Positions 21,166 through 33,900 of a stretch of 64,000 nt of DNA are shown here, piece after piece. Position 1 is the first letter of the stretch. Each line of letters begins with the position of its first letter. The position numbers and the translations under genes were made by a program. Source of the DNA: Sitta carolinensis (Eukaryota; Chordata; Aves; Passeriformes; Sittidae); contig CM063288.1 of the NCBI GenBank assembly GCA_032173965.1, positions 26,816,001-26,880,000 of the forward strand. Direction: 5' to 3'. Under the pieces are notes generated by a model. The model was not told the origin of the DNA. It did no database searches and worked only from the letters and a program-made list of their open reading frames with translations.

Positions 21166-24158
21166 CTTGGTAACCTTTTTTTTCTGTTCATATCCAGCAG
21201 CTGAACATCCCCTACCCCTCCCAAACAGAAGGATATTTTTTGCAGCCTTCATACCAAGCTAGCTTTCATGGTGCCAGCATTGCATCTCTAGGCTGAAGCT
21301 TCAGGCACTTTTGGTTCCATATATATTAACATTGTAGCTGTTAGGACCCAAGCTTAGAAATGTATTCCTAATTATAGCAGAAATGGTGCCCAGGGTTCAT
21401 ATTGGATCTTTTTCCCTGGGCTCTTTTTCTAGTCCAGAACTGCTGTGTGTCTTTCTGCAGAATGCTGGCAAAGATATTGTCAAGGAAAAACATAACAAGG
21501 TAGTGCCAGAAGATGATCTGTGCATTGCACAGATGGTCTGCACATGCATCACAAGGTCACTGGTTTGGGAAACATTGAATTTACTTTGTCCTGGCTTCAC
21601 AGCTGATTCCAACTTGCACCACAAGCCCCTCTGACACTTTCAGGAAGTGTTGGACTCGCTTGCAAGGTCGCTACAGCTGATCTGTGCAGATGCTGTGGAA
21701 ATGTCTGGGGTTTTGGACACTGAGTAACCTGGGGTTGCTACCACATAGTAGTTCCAGCTGGGTCTTGGACATGCAGAAATCCCACATAAATGTAAAGAAG
21801 GTGCTCAGAGTCTCCTTGCCTTCCAGACAAAATCTGTGGGCAGAAGAGGGCATGTCCGATTAAACCCAGACCTGTTAGACTTGCTCTAATCTGTTTGCTG
21901 GATGTCTGCAAGATGCAGAGAGATCAGGCAGAAGATGAATTGTGGGGCAGTCTAAAACCACACTTTGCTGTGAGTAATGTGAGCATATTGATGCAGCCTT
22001 TCATTCTCAGTGTTTGTCAAAAGTAAAGTGTAAAGGTCTCCACAGGACCAACATCTGAAATACTTTTTCCACTCCATATTCTCTTTTTTCCCAGTTTATA
22101 GTCACTGTCTTTGCTTAGTGACAAATTTGTATGTAAAAGTTTCATTTATTTACATTCATTCTGGATTCACAATATCTGGGACTCTGAATTCAGGTAAGTG
22201 GTGATATATCACTCACCCAAATTTAAAAAAAAACTGCCCGGAAATATGTCAAAAGAAGAATTTCCTGCTTTAAATGCCTCTGGAAGTCACTGCTCTTCTA
22301 TATTTGACATTTAGATTGCAGTTGGGGCTTTCAAAAAACACAACTTGGATGAACAGCTATGGGTCATGCAGAAGGGGAGGGCCTGGCTTTGTGGCTGCTG
22401 CCCAGAGCTGGGGTGGGGAGAGCTGGGGTGCCCTAGCTTGTCCTTCTTGCCAGAATGCTGCCAAAGAGGTCTCTGACCCAGACCCCTCCAATGGCTCTGA
22501 GGAGTATACCACCTTGGGTTTCTCTGACACAGAGAAAAATCATATTCCAAGTATTAGATTAATTAGTGATCAGGCTGGAAAGGGATTCTGCCTTCAGTGT
22601 GTTCCTTCCTCTCTCTGTGCAGCTCTGTTCAGGTTGTAAACATTACTTTCTGGTGGAGTTTTGCTGGCTTCATTCTGTACGTGATTCATTCACTCACCCT
22701 CCCTTTCATCCCTGCAGATGGCTACTCTCAGATCATGAACATGCTGCTTTAAGACAAGGGAAACAGGGCCTTTGGTTTCTCAGCTTTTCCTCTTTGTAAG
22801 AAGGGCAGAGGTATCTCTGGGCAGGAAAAGATGGAGGAGAATCAGTTCACTGGTGATCTCCTTCCAGTCAGAAAATCAAAGTGCTTATTTAGAGTCCAGC
22901 CTCTTCCAGAAGTATGTGGAATTAGGACAAAGCAAAATCTGAATTCCTCTCTCATCTTTGTGCAAAATCGGTATCAAGAATTTACCTGCCTTAAAGACAT
23001 TTTGTAGGGACAGCTATGTAAAAATTTCATTATGTTCTCCAGAGTCCATTTACATTTTCACATTGCTGGTCACTGGTTGAGTCCATGACATGCAAAGCCC
23101 TTGTTGTGCTTGTTGAAATCAGCTGGACATAAAGGTTTTCTGCACCAGAGAGGGAGACTCTTTAGTATCAAGACATACAGTGTCATGTAAATGAAGTAAC
23201 TGTAGCTTAATAGGATCACAACCCTAACTCCCTGGGACTGAAAGAAAAAGGAGTGTAATTTTTTTATTCATCAGATAACATGTTTATAACAGATCTCTCA
23301 CCTGGCTGCCATTCCATTGCTTTCTGTCACTGAAATTAAGCTGCTGAAATCTATAACAGAAACATGTACATACCTCTGCTATAGTATGCCATCTCCCAGC
23401 TTTCTAGGAGTAATGTACCAAGGAAGATACAGTATAATAATGCAGTAAATATAGGTCATCTTCAGTAGATTGTAGCTTTTAGCAACTGGAACAACCCTAC
23501 ATGCAAAAAACGAAAGAAAATTCCCAGTGTAGGCATCAGATCTGCTCACTTGGTGTGAACACATATGCTTGAGCTGTATAAACACACAAAATAGTGTGGG
23601 TATGATAAAGAGGTACATAATAGCTGAAGAAATACTTGCAATATTTTGTATTAAACTAATAACTGAAGCCAACTGAATTTCCCAGGATATTTTTATTATC
23701 CCATTTATGTAGTAATATGCCTTCTAGAAGAACAGCTCTGTCTCTGGTGTAGAGTGTTTTGCTTTTTACATGTAAAGCCTTATATTGACAAGCAACTTTT
23801 TGCTAAGTTATGAGAGGGAGGAAAAACAACCATTTTGAGTGTGGATTTGAACATACTGATCAGCTGTCTGAATTACCTCATGTGCCACAGCACCAGAACC
23901 CATCAAAGACCTCTCCAAGCTGATTTTGACTTCAGCTTTTAAAATCGCTTTGAATTTCACCTTTTCTGTCTTTTTTCATGGCAAAAGGATAGTGTTCTAC
24001 TATCAATCAAACAGAAAATACACATCAAAACTCTAATTTTAATAAATTTATTCAGGATTGGCTAAGCATGAAAAGCCAAAAAGAGTGCATTAGCTGTTTT
24101 CATAATATGACCAGAACCCTGTGCGCTTGTTGAAGAGAAAACTTTTGTATCACATCAG

Positions 24159-24410
24159 TGTAGGCACACAGTTTGTGGTGATTGAGAATGGGGCTGTGGT
24201 CAAGCCTCATCCCCTAACAGGCTACAGCTGTGTAAGACAGGTGATCAGTGTTGAAGGTAAAGAGAGCTGGAATGCTGAGGGGTACGAACCAATCACAGAA
24301 GGGTGGAGAGGTCACACAGGTGTAATGTATGTAAGATGAATAAAGGTTGCAGGGAAGAACAACAAAGCAGAGGTTTTTGGAATGGTTCATCAGTTGTGTG
24401 GTCCCCTACA
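24159..24410 (+). mobile_element. Endogenous retrovirus LTR (ERVL-like)
   Basis: A 252-bp segment bounded by perfect 6-bp inverted termini TGTAGG and CCTACA, the TG...CA form of retroviral LTRs. An AATAAA signal lies at 24339-24344, in the position expected for R. It is followed after two bases by an 18-base stretch beginning TGGTGACC, as a primer binding site would. The general look resembles avian ERVL LTRs; the family name is tentative. No second LTR or viral gene was seen in the window. Confidence 0.65.
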
Positions 24411-24600
24411 TCTGGTGACCACGGAGTAGCAATGCACCCTTAATGAGGTACTTGGGTTGGACCCATATGTGGTCCCAACGATTGGCAACCGTGACCCCCT
24501 GGGACGTACTGGGGGAGGCGGTGTTGGTGTAGCTGAGAGTGGCTGGTGAAAGCCACAGGGAGGTCTGCACCTGATTTTCTCCTATCAAGACACCTGGAAT
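24411..24600 (+). mobile_element. Truncated ERV primer-binding site and leader remnant
   Basis: Directly after the LTR, TGGTGACCACGGAGTAGC (24413-24430) is placed like a tRNA primer binding site. About 170 bases of GC-richer sequence follow and then the DNA returns to background. No gag, pol or env open frame is visible, so the insertion is a fragment. The tRNA type is not assigned and the 3' boundary is approximate. Confidence 0.45.
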
Positions 24601-27540
24601 TAGGTGAGCCACCAACTAGTAAAAAGGGAAAATAATTTATCAAAAGAGAAAGGGACTGTTTTAGTGACTGCCTTGACAGTGACACATCAGTTCTTTGTTC
24701 AGTCCATAGTTTGGAAATTAATCTCTAATGAGTGTCTAATCTGCTGCACTTTTCCTCATAACTTGGTATAAACACTGATTTATTTATTATACTTTGGCTG
24801 TAATAATTTGCTGTGAGCTGGAATCACAGCCCTAAAACTGTTCATTAGGGAATAGTAAGCACTTGGTATCTTTTGAGTCAGGCAGGCTGTGTCTAAAGCT
24901 ATTTACTGCAACATGGGTGGATCAGTACACTGAAGCTGCTTGGTGTCAAAACCCCTACATCTGACCTGTTGGCAGTTTGGAAGCATTTTCTTTGGATGAG
25001 GTGGTCTGGCTGCTTGAACCAAATGTTCCCACCAAGGATGTGTTTTGAAGCTCTCCAAAGAACCATGCATTGACTCAGGCTCACAGATTTCCATTATGGA
25101 TTGGAGCTTATCCAGTCATGCATCCAAACCAGCCCTGGCTTAGCATTCTCCATGAGCAATTGGGCTGGTGCACACCAAAACTACTCTGCAAAGTAAGCCA
25201 GGTCCCTTACTGGGGATGCACAGGGGATTTGCATTTGCTGCTCTAGACATCCATACTAACATAGACACTGGAGTATAAATAAAATACAAAAAAAAGATTT
25301 TTCCATTTTTCTGTTACCTAAAAGATGCTTTGGTAGGTAGGCTGGTGTTTTTTGACATACCATTGCAAGTAATTTTTTTTTTTTTTTTCTGAGCACAGTT
25401 CCTTAGTGACAGGATTTTCCAGTCAGTGTTGAAAATGAAAATTTGTACACTGGCCAGATTCACAAAAAAACCCCAAACCCTTGAGGGCTAGTTTGTAAGG
25501 CGTCAACATCTCTAGCTAGATCCAGGTACCCAGCCGTTCAGATTTTACTTAGGCATGCACCCAAGACAGCTGCTTTGGTCCATCGCACTGAACTCTTTCA
25601 CCTCTCTGCAACTCACACTACATACTTCAGCATAGTTGATAAGGATCTTGTCTGGCCACAAGTCCCATGTAAATATATATTTTCTTGTCTGTGTGTATTT
25701 ATATTGTTAATAAGAGTTCAGTCAGTTTTGATGATAGTCAATAAGAGGTTTTTCCACCACAATAGGATTTGAATCAGATCTCATGCCTTGGTTCATGTGC
25801 CTGCCTGATTTACCAGCTTGTTTAGGCCAGGCTTGTTTGGGCTAACCTAATCTCCCTCTCCTGGCTGGAGGCTGGACCACCATCTGTCAGGATAGGTTCA
25901 GAATCCTGCTCAAATTGTGTTGTCTATGATTACATATAGAGTCCTGAACAATGGTCTATTATCTCTTTGTCTTGTCTTTTGAGTTTCTGCAATTCTTTGT
26001 TGGTGACAATTCTTGCAGAACACCACAGCTTTTTTCACCTGGAAGGAGTCTTCCATGGCAGCACCCTCTTTCCCAGGAAGACTTGTGTGCTTGGAGGCAG
26101 CCTGAGCACAACAGACAACAACATTCCTGGGAATTTGTTTCAAGTTTCCAAGGTTTTTTTCTCAACAAGCACAAAAAATTGAATATATCTCCTAAGACTT
26201 CTCTCATGCATGGTCACCAAAATCATCATCCTTTCCCATCAGAGGGAGATTTCCTTTGTGCCCAAGAAGCATGTGGTAGTAAATAAAAGCTGCAGCTCTT
26301 GTTCACACAGCTCTGGCAGAATTCACCCTCCCCGAGCCCCATGTCTCTATCATTTGTAGCAGCACCCAATTTTTGCTTCTTTAAACTCAGCTCACATATT
26401 TGATTTTATCAGCTGTTCTCCTAATTGTGTCGTTTTCAGGTATACTGGTATAAGTTGAGACTTCTTCCTAGAATAATTTGTATCAGACTGAAGCTTTTAG
26501 GGAAAGATCTTTACTTCCCCTGAAAAAGGGTGGAAATTCTGTTACTGTTTTTGTTTAATAATGAGCCAATTCTTGATACGCCTAAAAAAATGTTTGTGGC
26601 AGATACCAATACTCAGACACTACTGAGGAGTGTTTTTGTTCATGCAAGCAGCTGGCTCAGTATTGCACCTGAAGAGGTAATTAGAAAGATAAGTTCAAAC
26701 ACTAATTTGCAACATTCAGGGCTTCCCTGGGAAGGTATTGCCATGACAAAAGGAAATAAAGGAACTCACAGTCAAGAACAGGGACACTATCCACCATTTT
26801 TCACTCTCACTGGCAGCTCTAAGCAACCTTTAACCTCTTCCCACCAGCCTCCTCAAAGAAGCTACAAGATGCAGGAGAGTAAAGGAAAAGGGTCTGGTCT
26901 CCTCACACAAAATGCCCTGTGCTTTTATACTTAGAACAAATGTCTTTTATTCTGATTTCCTTGTGCTCTGTTGCTCTCAGGTATTCCAACAGCTAAAAAG
27001 GAAAAGAAAAAAATATGAAATTGCCACCTTGCCAAGAGTAGGGTTTTTTATAAGGGCATTAATGAACGTATTTGAAATCAGTTTTATAGATTACAAGTCA
27101 GGAGTATTTTGTTTGATTAGTTTATTATCAGGGATAGTACAGTGTTCAGCTCTGAATAATTTTATAAAAGTTAATTAATTTAGTTTTGTAGCGCTGCACA
27201 GTGAACTTTGCAACTCTGCTTATGAATGCAATCGAGGCTCACAGGGAGAGCTACGGCTTAGGGACACGTGCACAAAAACAGCCATGACAAGTTGTGTGCT
27301 CAGCTTCAGAGGCTGCTGTTGAGATCTCCTCCTGTTGGGAAGTGGGTCTCTTCTGCCAATCATCTCATTTCTGTGATCAAAGCCAGCCTGGCTCATGCGT
27401 GCTCTGAGGCCCCGTACTGCTCACACTGGAGCCAGTCACTCCATCGAGAAGACAACTGCACCTCAGAAAAGGAAGCTCTATCAGTAACCTGGAATCTACC
27501 AGTATAAAATTTCTCCTTATCTGAAACTCTGTTCTTGGGA
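24601..27540. other. Intergenic sequence
   Basis: No gene or repeat family recognised. The AT-rich stretch near 27040-27200 has several TTAAT/ATTAG cores and could be regulatory, but nothing decisive is visible. Confidence 0.5.
25376..25389 (+). repeat. Poly-T run
   Basis: A T homopolymer with no adjoining recognisable element. Confidence 0.6.
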
Positions 27541-27960
27541 GAAATATTATCACTAGCTGTGTGTTAATTGGCAGGGAATCGCTTGCCCTGGGCTCCTCTG
27601 ACAGGCCTCCCCCTTCCCTCTCCTCTCCCTGGACTCCACTCTCTCATACTGCACCACACTCGACATTTGACGGTGCTGAAGGGAGAGATGAATTCCGTGA
27701 AGAGTGAAAAAACAACTTTCCGCTCCATCGCAAGGAGCCAGATGACGGATACTATTTTCAAAGACTTCTTTGTCCATAAGATGGCGTTTGAATTAGGAAC
27801 TTGTTTAGCCAGATTCTCTTGTTACAATTTACTGATTCATTGGGTGGAGAATGGGAGGGCAGGATGACAGAGCCAGACGGCTTCAATTAATGATCTTTAT
27901 AAAAGATCTCATTCAAAGACAAATGCATCTTAAAATATATCCAGAATTAGGCAGCAGGAA
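27541..27960. promoter_or_regulatory. Candidate distal enhancer with two TCF-type sites
   Basis: This block has unusual complexity and scattered CpGs in a CpG-poor neighbourhood. It contains two TTCAAAG TCF/LEF-type motifs (27757-27763 and 27912-27918), a SOX-type CTTTGT (27768-27773), ATTAAT cores, and a perfect inverted repeat GATCTTT-ATA-AAAGATC (27892-27908). A 99-codon open frame crosses it (27568-27867, plus) but has no recognisable domain. I read it as possible conserved non-coding DNA. Conservation could not be tested. Confidence 0.28.
27892..27908. repeat. Perfect 7-bp inverted repeat
   Basis: GATCTTT and AAAGATC arms surround ATA. It lies four bases before a TTCAAAG motif inside the candidate enhancer block. 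Confidence 0.55.
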
Positions 27961-30900
27961 GAATTATCAATTTTCACCTATTTGTACCTTTAAATTATCT
28001 GCTGAAGGGAAATAAGTTGTTTTAACATCACTACTGTTTGAGAGAATAGTGACGTTCTAGCAGATTAAAACTGTGGTGTTTTTCTTAAAAACCAGAGGTG
28101 GTGTAGAAGGAGTTTTTTGAGGAAAAAAGTGTCTCCAAATCTCTCTTGATGTCTCAATGAGACCCTAACAACAGTAAAGTCTCATTTGAGTTAGTAACGT
28201 GGAAATTAATTTCTGTTTCAGCACAGAAGCTAAGAGATGGATCAAATTCAGGTCTTCCACCTGTTCTGACAGATGTCATTCTTTTGACAGTTTTCTCTGG
28301 ATCACATCAGAATGGATAAATCTGGAATTCGATCCAAGGAAATACTTAGGATACCTTTGTTCTGCCTGCACTGGAGAAGCACTTGGGGTCTGACAACACC
28401 AGCTGTGTGCCTCTTCTTTCTCTGTGCTCCTTCAGCCAGACCTGAGCCATTCACACCCTGTTCCTGTGAAATCCTGGGTTCCTTCTCTCAGCTGCTGAGC
28501 ACTGGCCATTTTCACAGATCCTACTTCAATTTATAAAGTTTCTTGGAAATTGCCTGGGGCTCCAGTTTTACTGTTGGGGGAAGGGGAAAGGTCTGGACTG
28601 GTCTTGTGTGACCTCAGCCATTTAATTTGTCTGTCATTACTTCATGGGTATAGGTTACCAAGAACACAATTCTCAATTTTCTTACAAAAATAGAGCAATG
28701 GTCTAAGCTTTTCTTTAGTTACTTGGTTGACAAAAGGAAAATTTCTTTCTGTGGTAAAATCATTCTTATTCTCTTCAGGAGTCTCTCCCTCTAAACAGAG
28801 ACACACACATTTTTTTGGGCATGTGTCATTAGAAATATCATGCACACACCAATTCAACTTTTTTCAGAATTTAAGCAGCTAGAGGTATTGAGCCCAGAAG
28901 ACTATGCTGGTGATATAAATAATATATACTTTTGATGAAGTCCATTTTCACATCACAGATTTCTTCAGATAAATTTTTCAACTTTAAAGTTCCCTTCTTT
29001 TTTTCCCTCCATTTACTCCTCTCAGGGCAGCATTCAGAATAAGTATTTGTGTATGGGGAATGGAGACTTCTGAATGAACTTTAGCCAATTTAATAAAACT
29101 AGAACAAATCAATAAGTCACCCAGCCATCTAATGCTGTCAGTATTCCCACTGACTGTTCCACAACATCAAACAGTATGGAAAACATTTTCAAGGTAAGTC
29201 CTCTGTATTCTGAATCAGGTCCCTAAAGGCAGAGAGATGGAGGTTTTCTTGGCCTACCTGTTTAAAATGGGTCATGCTTTGCATTCACAATCACCTTGAA
29301 GTCAGGCACAGTTCTTCAAAGCAAGAGCTCTAGAGAGGCGAGCCCTGCTTGGGCTGTGAGCACGCTGCAGCCAAGGTCAGGGGGATCCTCCTTTCCCCAA
29401 CCATGTTCAGAAAGTCCCTTTCTTCTTAGCCTTGACTGGCATGGTGATAGCAACTCCTCTTAGCTGTTATCATGTTCCCATCTCCATGCAATGTCTTCTC
29501 ATGCATCATGCCATCCTTAAACCAAATTCTAACCTCACTTCTCTGGCTTCAATGAGAAACTCTGGGCCTCATTATCTGCTTTATCTGCATTACTGCAGTT
29601 TTGCTGCCCAAGTAATGGAAATGAAGCTTCTGACAGTAGGTGTCCTTTGACAATGTGAAATGGTTCAGCTCCCAGGGAAGAGGTGCTGTACAGGCAAAAT
29701 TGCTGCTGTTGATACAGCTATCTCTTTTATCTTCATAAAAGTGCAAAGCTGACGTGTTTCCACTGGCAAAATTTTCTAGCTGGATGATGAAGAAATAGAG
29801 GGATATTGCACTGGGACAGAGCCTTTGGGACAAAGACAGCTGTCATTGTGAAACTGGTAATTTCTCTCTGCTCTTCTCCATTACCCCATCCCTTCGCCAG
29901 GTGAAATTGGCTGTACTGATCCATTTAACTGCCCTTAGTCTAAGGACATCTGTCAAAACAGTGAGGTTGATCTGGGATCACAGTTCATCCAAATCCAACC
30001 TGACCCCAAGCCCTGCCAGCAGCTAGTGGCAGAGCTAACCTGGCTCTCAGAGTGTGGCCCTTGTTGCCCTCTGTGAGAGATGGGCCCCTACACAGGTCAC
30101 ATGCTTTGCCATTTTGATCCACTAATGCTCTTTTGTTCTGTGGAGTAAGAAGAGAAGGTTACAGTCAGGATGATGATGCTGTCTTGTTATCCAGGCATGA
30201 TTTTAGTTGTGCACTGCTGTATTCTGTTCATGATCAGCTCAGTATCAACATTTTCAAGTGTATGAGCTCACAGGGCTCATTCTTGTCTGCGAGGTCCCAG
30301 GAGTTCCTGTGTGCACTGCTCTGGTGCTCAGGCCAGCGCTGATTGCATCAGCTGAAGTGTGGCTGTGCTGGGATGGTTTGTTTTGCTCAGTGCAAGAGAA
30401 TACGTCAAATAGTAATGCTCAGCTACTTTGCTACTACCTTGCTATTATAGGGTCATGAGCACAGATACAAATTTCTTGTCAAAGAGGTCTGTCAGCTCCT
30501 GCACAAATCCACTTCTGATGTTAGAACTGGAGGTGTACCACAATCTCCTATTCTAAGGAGTTATTAAATAATAGTGGACTTTGCCAAATGAGTTGGTATA
30601 TTTTCCCCATGACTGGAAAATTAAGTCCTTGCTTATCCCCACAGAAGAACCTTTGAACCCTTCACTGTACTTTTCAGAAATCATTCTAGGTCCTGGGATC
30701 CCTGAACCCAGATGCTGATGGAGTTGACAGCAGAAGGACTGAATATGTCAAAGTGAGGACCGTGCTCTGTGCTTTGGCACATGAAAAGCAGCATTTAGAG
30801 CTGAATGCCCACAACTCAGAGGCACCACAAATCAGCACATATGTTTGAAAAACTTTACTTCATTTGTGCTTTTTTTTCTTATGTCAGTTCTAGATGGCTG

Positions 30901-33900
30901 TGAGAATCATGGATTTCAGCTGGGTTATCCCAGAAATTTTCTGGTATAAGTACGAGGGAACCAGTCCTGCTCTTTCTTGTGCCTCAGTGAATAGAATGAA
31001 CTTCTCCCACTGGAGAAGGACTAGCAATGACTTTAGAAAACAACCAAACAAGGAAATACATTCAATTAGGTTACTGGTGGAGAGGATTTATAGCATGTTG
31101 TGAACTATCCACTTAGTCCCAGAATTTAAGTGAGGGGCAGGGGTGGGGGCTGAGAGAGCAGGAAAACACAGTTCCCTTGTTAAAATGAAAGAATGAGTTT
31201 AATATATACAGGCAGAAAGAGGAGGCAAGTCCTTTCCCTGTTAAATATTTACCATCTGAGCTCTGCTCAGACTCCTGATTTTCTGTATCTCTAAAGGTGG
31301 TGGTACTTGTGACAGTAGGATATGTTCCTTAATGTATTCCTCCCTCTCAACCCACCTTGCATGGGAAACGATTGCGGTAACAAAAAGCAGACTGTTCCCT
31401 TCTCATGAATATTAATCAGTAAACTCCCCCTGCTATTTTAAATCGAAGGCTGGTGCTAAAACCCTTTTTTCCCCCACTCAAGCATCCCCCAAGGAAAACC
31501 CTGAAAGTCCTGGGAAAGCCATGCACAGAGGCTGCCGTGACTAGAGGCCTTCTAGGCAGTGACATATAAAACTCTGAGGTCAGGGGGCACAGCAAGAGGA
31601 GGAATGAGCTTTGTTTCCGCTATGTGTTGCTGAAAGCTAAACCTTTATGGAACTTTTCTAGCTGCATTTTTGGCTATTTAGCTTTGAAAACAAAAGATTT
31701 ATTTATTTTTTCCTATTCATCGCAGTTTTTGTCCTAAGTTGACAGCAGGGACATAAGAAGGACCCTCCCTGTTCTGAGTTAGAGCTGTGTATGCTCCTTT
31801 GGTCATTACTGCTTAGTACAAATATTATATGACCTTTAAGCAAAGGGAAGAAAACAAACAAACAAAAAGATTGCACATTGCCAATGTAGACACCCATTAC
31901 CGCAATTCATTCTTCTAAATAAGAAAATTAAAACTCTTTTGTCAAGTAAAATACATTGACTGGAACATGTATAGTACAAGAGGATGCCCAGAAACCCAGC
32001 TGTGTGTCTTCACAATCCACTCAGCTTCAGATGAAACCAGAGGAGTATTCCCAAGGACACTGGGTGATACGGCCGGAGGTTGACTTGCCTCCAAGACAAC
32101 CCTGAGCAGTGCTGAACAATTCTTTGAACTCAAAGCAATTTGTGATTGTGTTCAGAAATAACACATAGACTTGCCAAAATCCAAGAGTGTATCAGCAACC
32201 AGCATGTATTTTTCCAGTGCCTGTAGTGATAAGCCTGTGCAGAGTTTGTTGTTTTTCTCTTTGGGACAGAGTTAGCACTTGTGGTGTTAGAGGATTTCCC
32301 ATGCCAAGGATGCAATTCATGTCCTGAAGACTGTAGAGTCAAGAATAATGTTTTAAAATCTTTGTCCTTTATCAAATGATTTGGACTGACTTCAAAGAAC
32401 ATTATTGTCCATATCTAACAGCTGGGAAAACTCAGGCGAGGAGGAGTGACATGGCTTTCCCAAGGTGATCTTATGAACTGGTGTCAGACCAGGAGTGAAG
32501 TACTGTAGTTCCTGTCTGCTGTGGATGCTGCATCTCATTATGTTGTGAAGGTCAGTGCTGGGTGCTGTACACTCCAGATCTGATGAACTGGTTGAAGACT
32601 TCGAGTGAGAGATGTTGCACACCATTAATGAATGGAGAATCGAGGCAGTGAATGGGACACATTCAAGCTGATCAGCGCGAATAGACCTGAGTTTGATGGC
32701 TGCTGGTGGCAATAGCTAATGGCATAAAACTCATGGTGGAAGGGCAGTAAAGCTCACAGGTCAGGCTCTGGGTGAGCATGGAAACAATATCTTAGGTCAT
32801 TGCTAGGGCAGAAGGTGGGAGTATGGTGGGTTTTACTGCTGGTGGTTTGGTAACTCCATAGTTTAGAGTACACATTTGATCCAAATAAGCCATGACACCC
32901 AACTGAACTGGTCATATATGTTTTCCTGATTTATTCTGGAAATTCAATGTGTTATTCATGAGTAGCATGAACCAAAAGTACCTGATCCAGAATAAAGCTT
33001 GCTCACACAAAGGTAAACCTCCACAAGTCTTTGAAAAATTTAGTCTTGAAGAGTAAATTCATGTTAGATCAGCAACTTAAGTTAGGTGGCTGAAGTGGTT
33101 TTGGTCCAGAGCCCTAAAACCACATGTACTTCCATATTCTGGGAATAATTCTGAGATAGATAAGTGACTGTGTTGAGAGGAAGAGATCTTCAGGCAGAAC
33201 CTGAACTTTGTGCTTGCAAGATCTGGGTGGAGTGAATAGTTGGTGTTAGTACACAGAGATGTGTATTTGCTGCAGCAATGTCTCAACCAGAACTCCCAGT
33301 AGGTAACAGGTGGTTTAAGAGGGTTTTTCCAGCTACATTTCTCCTGCTCAGCACTGCTCCAAGGTGATGGCAGCAGTACAGTTCCTCCAGGGCACAAGAA
33401 TGAGAAGTAGCTACAGCCGTAGCTAGTAGCTCCAGGTATAAATACGTATCACTAATTAGAGGTAGTTAATAATCTCCTGGCTCTATTAAGTGCTCAAAAC
33501 TGATACTTACTCTTCATTTTCATGCTTCCTTGGAGGAGAAGAGCTACAGCTGACTAACTCCAGTCGGTGGTGAACAAGATGGCAGTAGTGTCAGTTAGTT
33601 TTCATGGAATACCATAGATGTGTAGGGTGTGAGAATGCAGGTGTTTGCTAAAAATCAGGTTGTTTATTTTAATAGAAGTATTTGGATATCAGTGTTTTGA
33701 AGGCTGTGCTGCATGATGTCAGAAAAACCCAAACAACCAAAAACCAGATCAGAATTACTAAAAGTTTGAAAAAAATTATTCTGTGTATTTGAAAAGAATG
33801 CCACAACTATCTATTCAGGCAACTACTTTAACAGCGTTGTTTTAAAGAGACATAAAATCAAGCAGTTAAATATTAAATGGGAGATTCAAGTGCAAACTGA

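Larger units (their letters stand above)
19814..24158. other. Intergenic sequence between CR1 and LTR
   Basis: Apart from the CTTG microsatellite and the inverted repeat near 21150, I see no gene, RNA or repeat family. The open frames are short and lack domain signatures. Confidence 0.55.
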
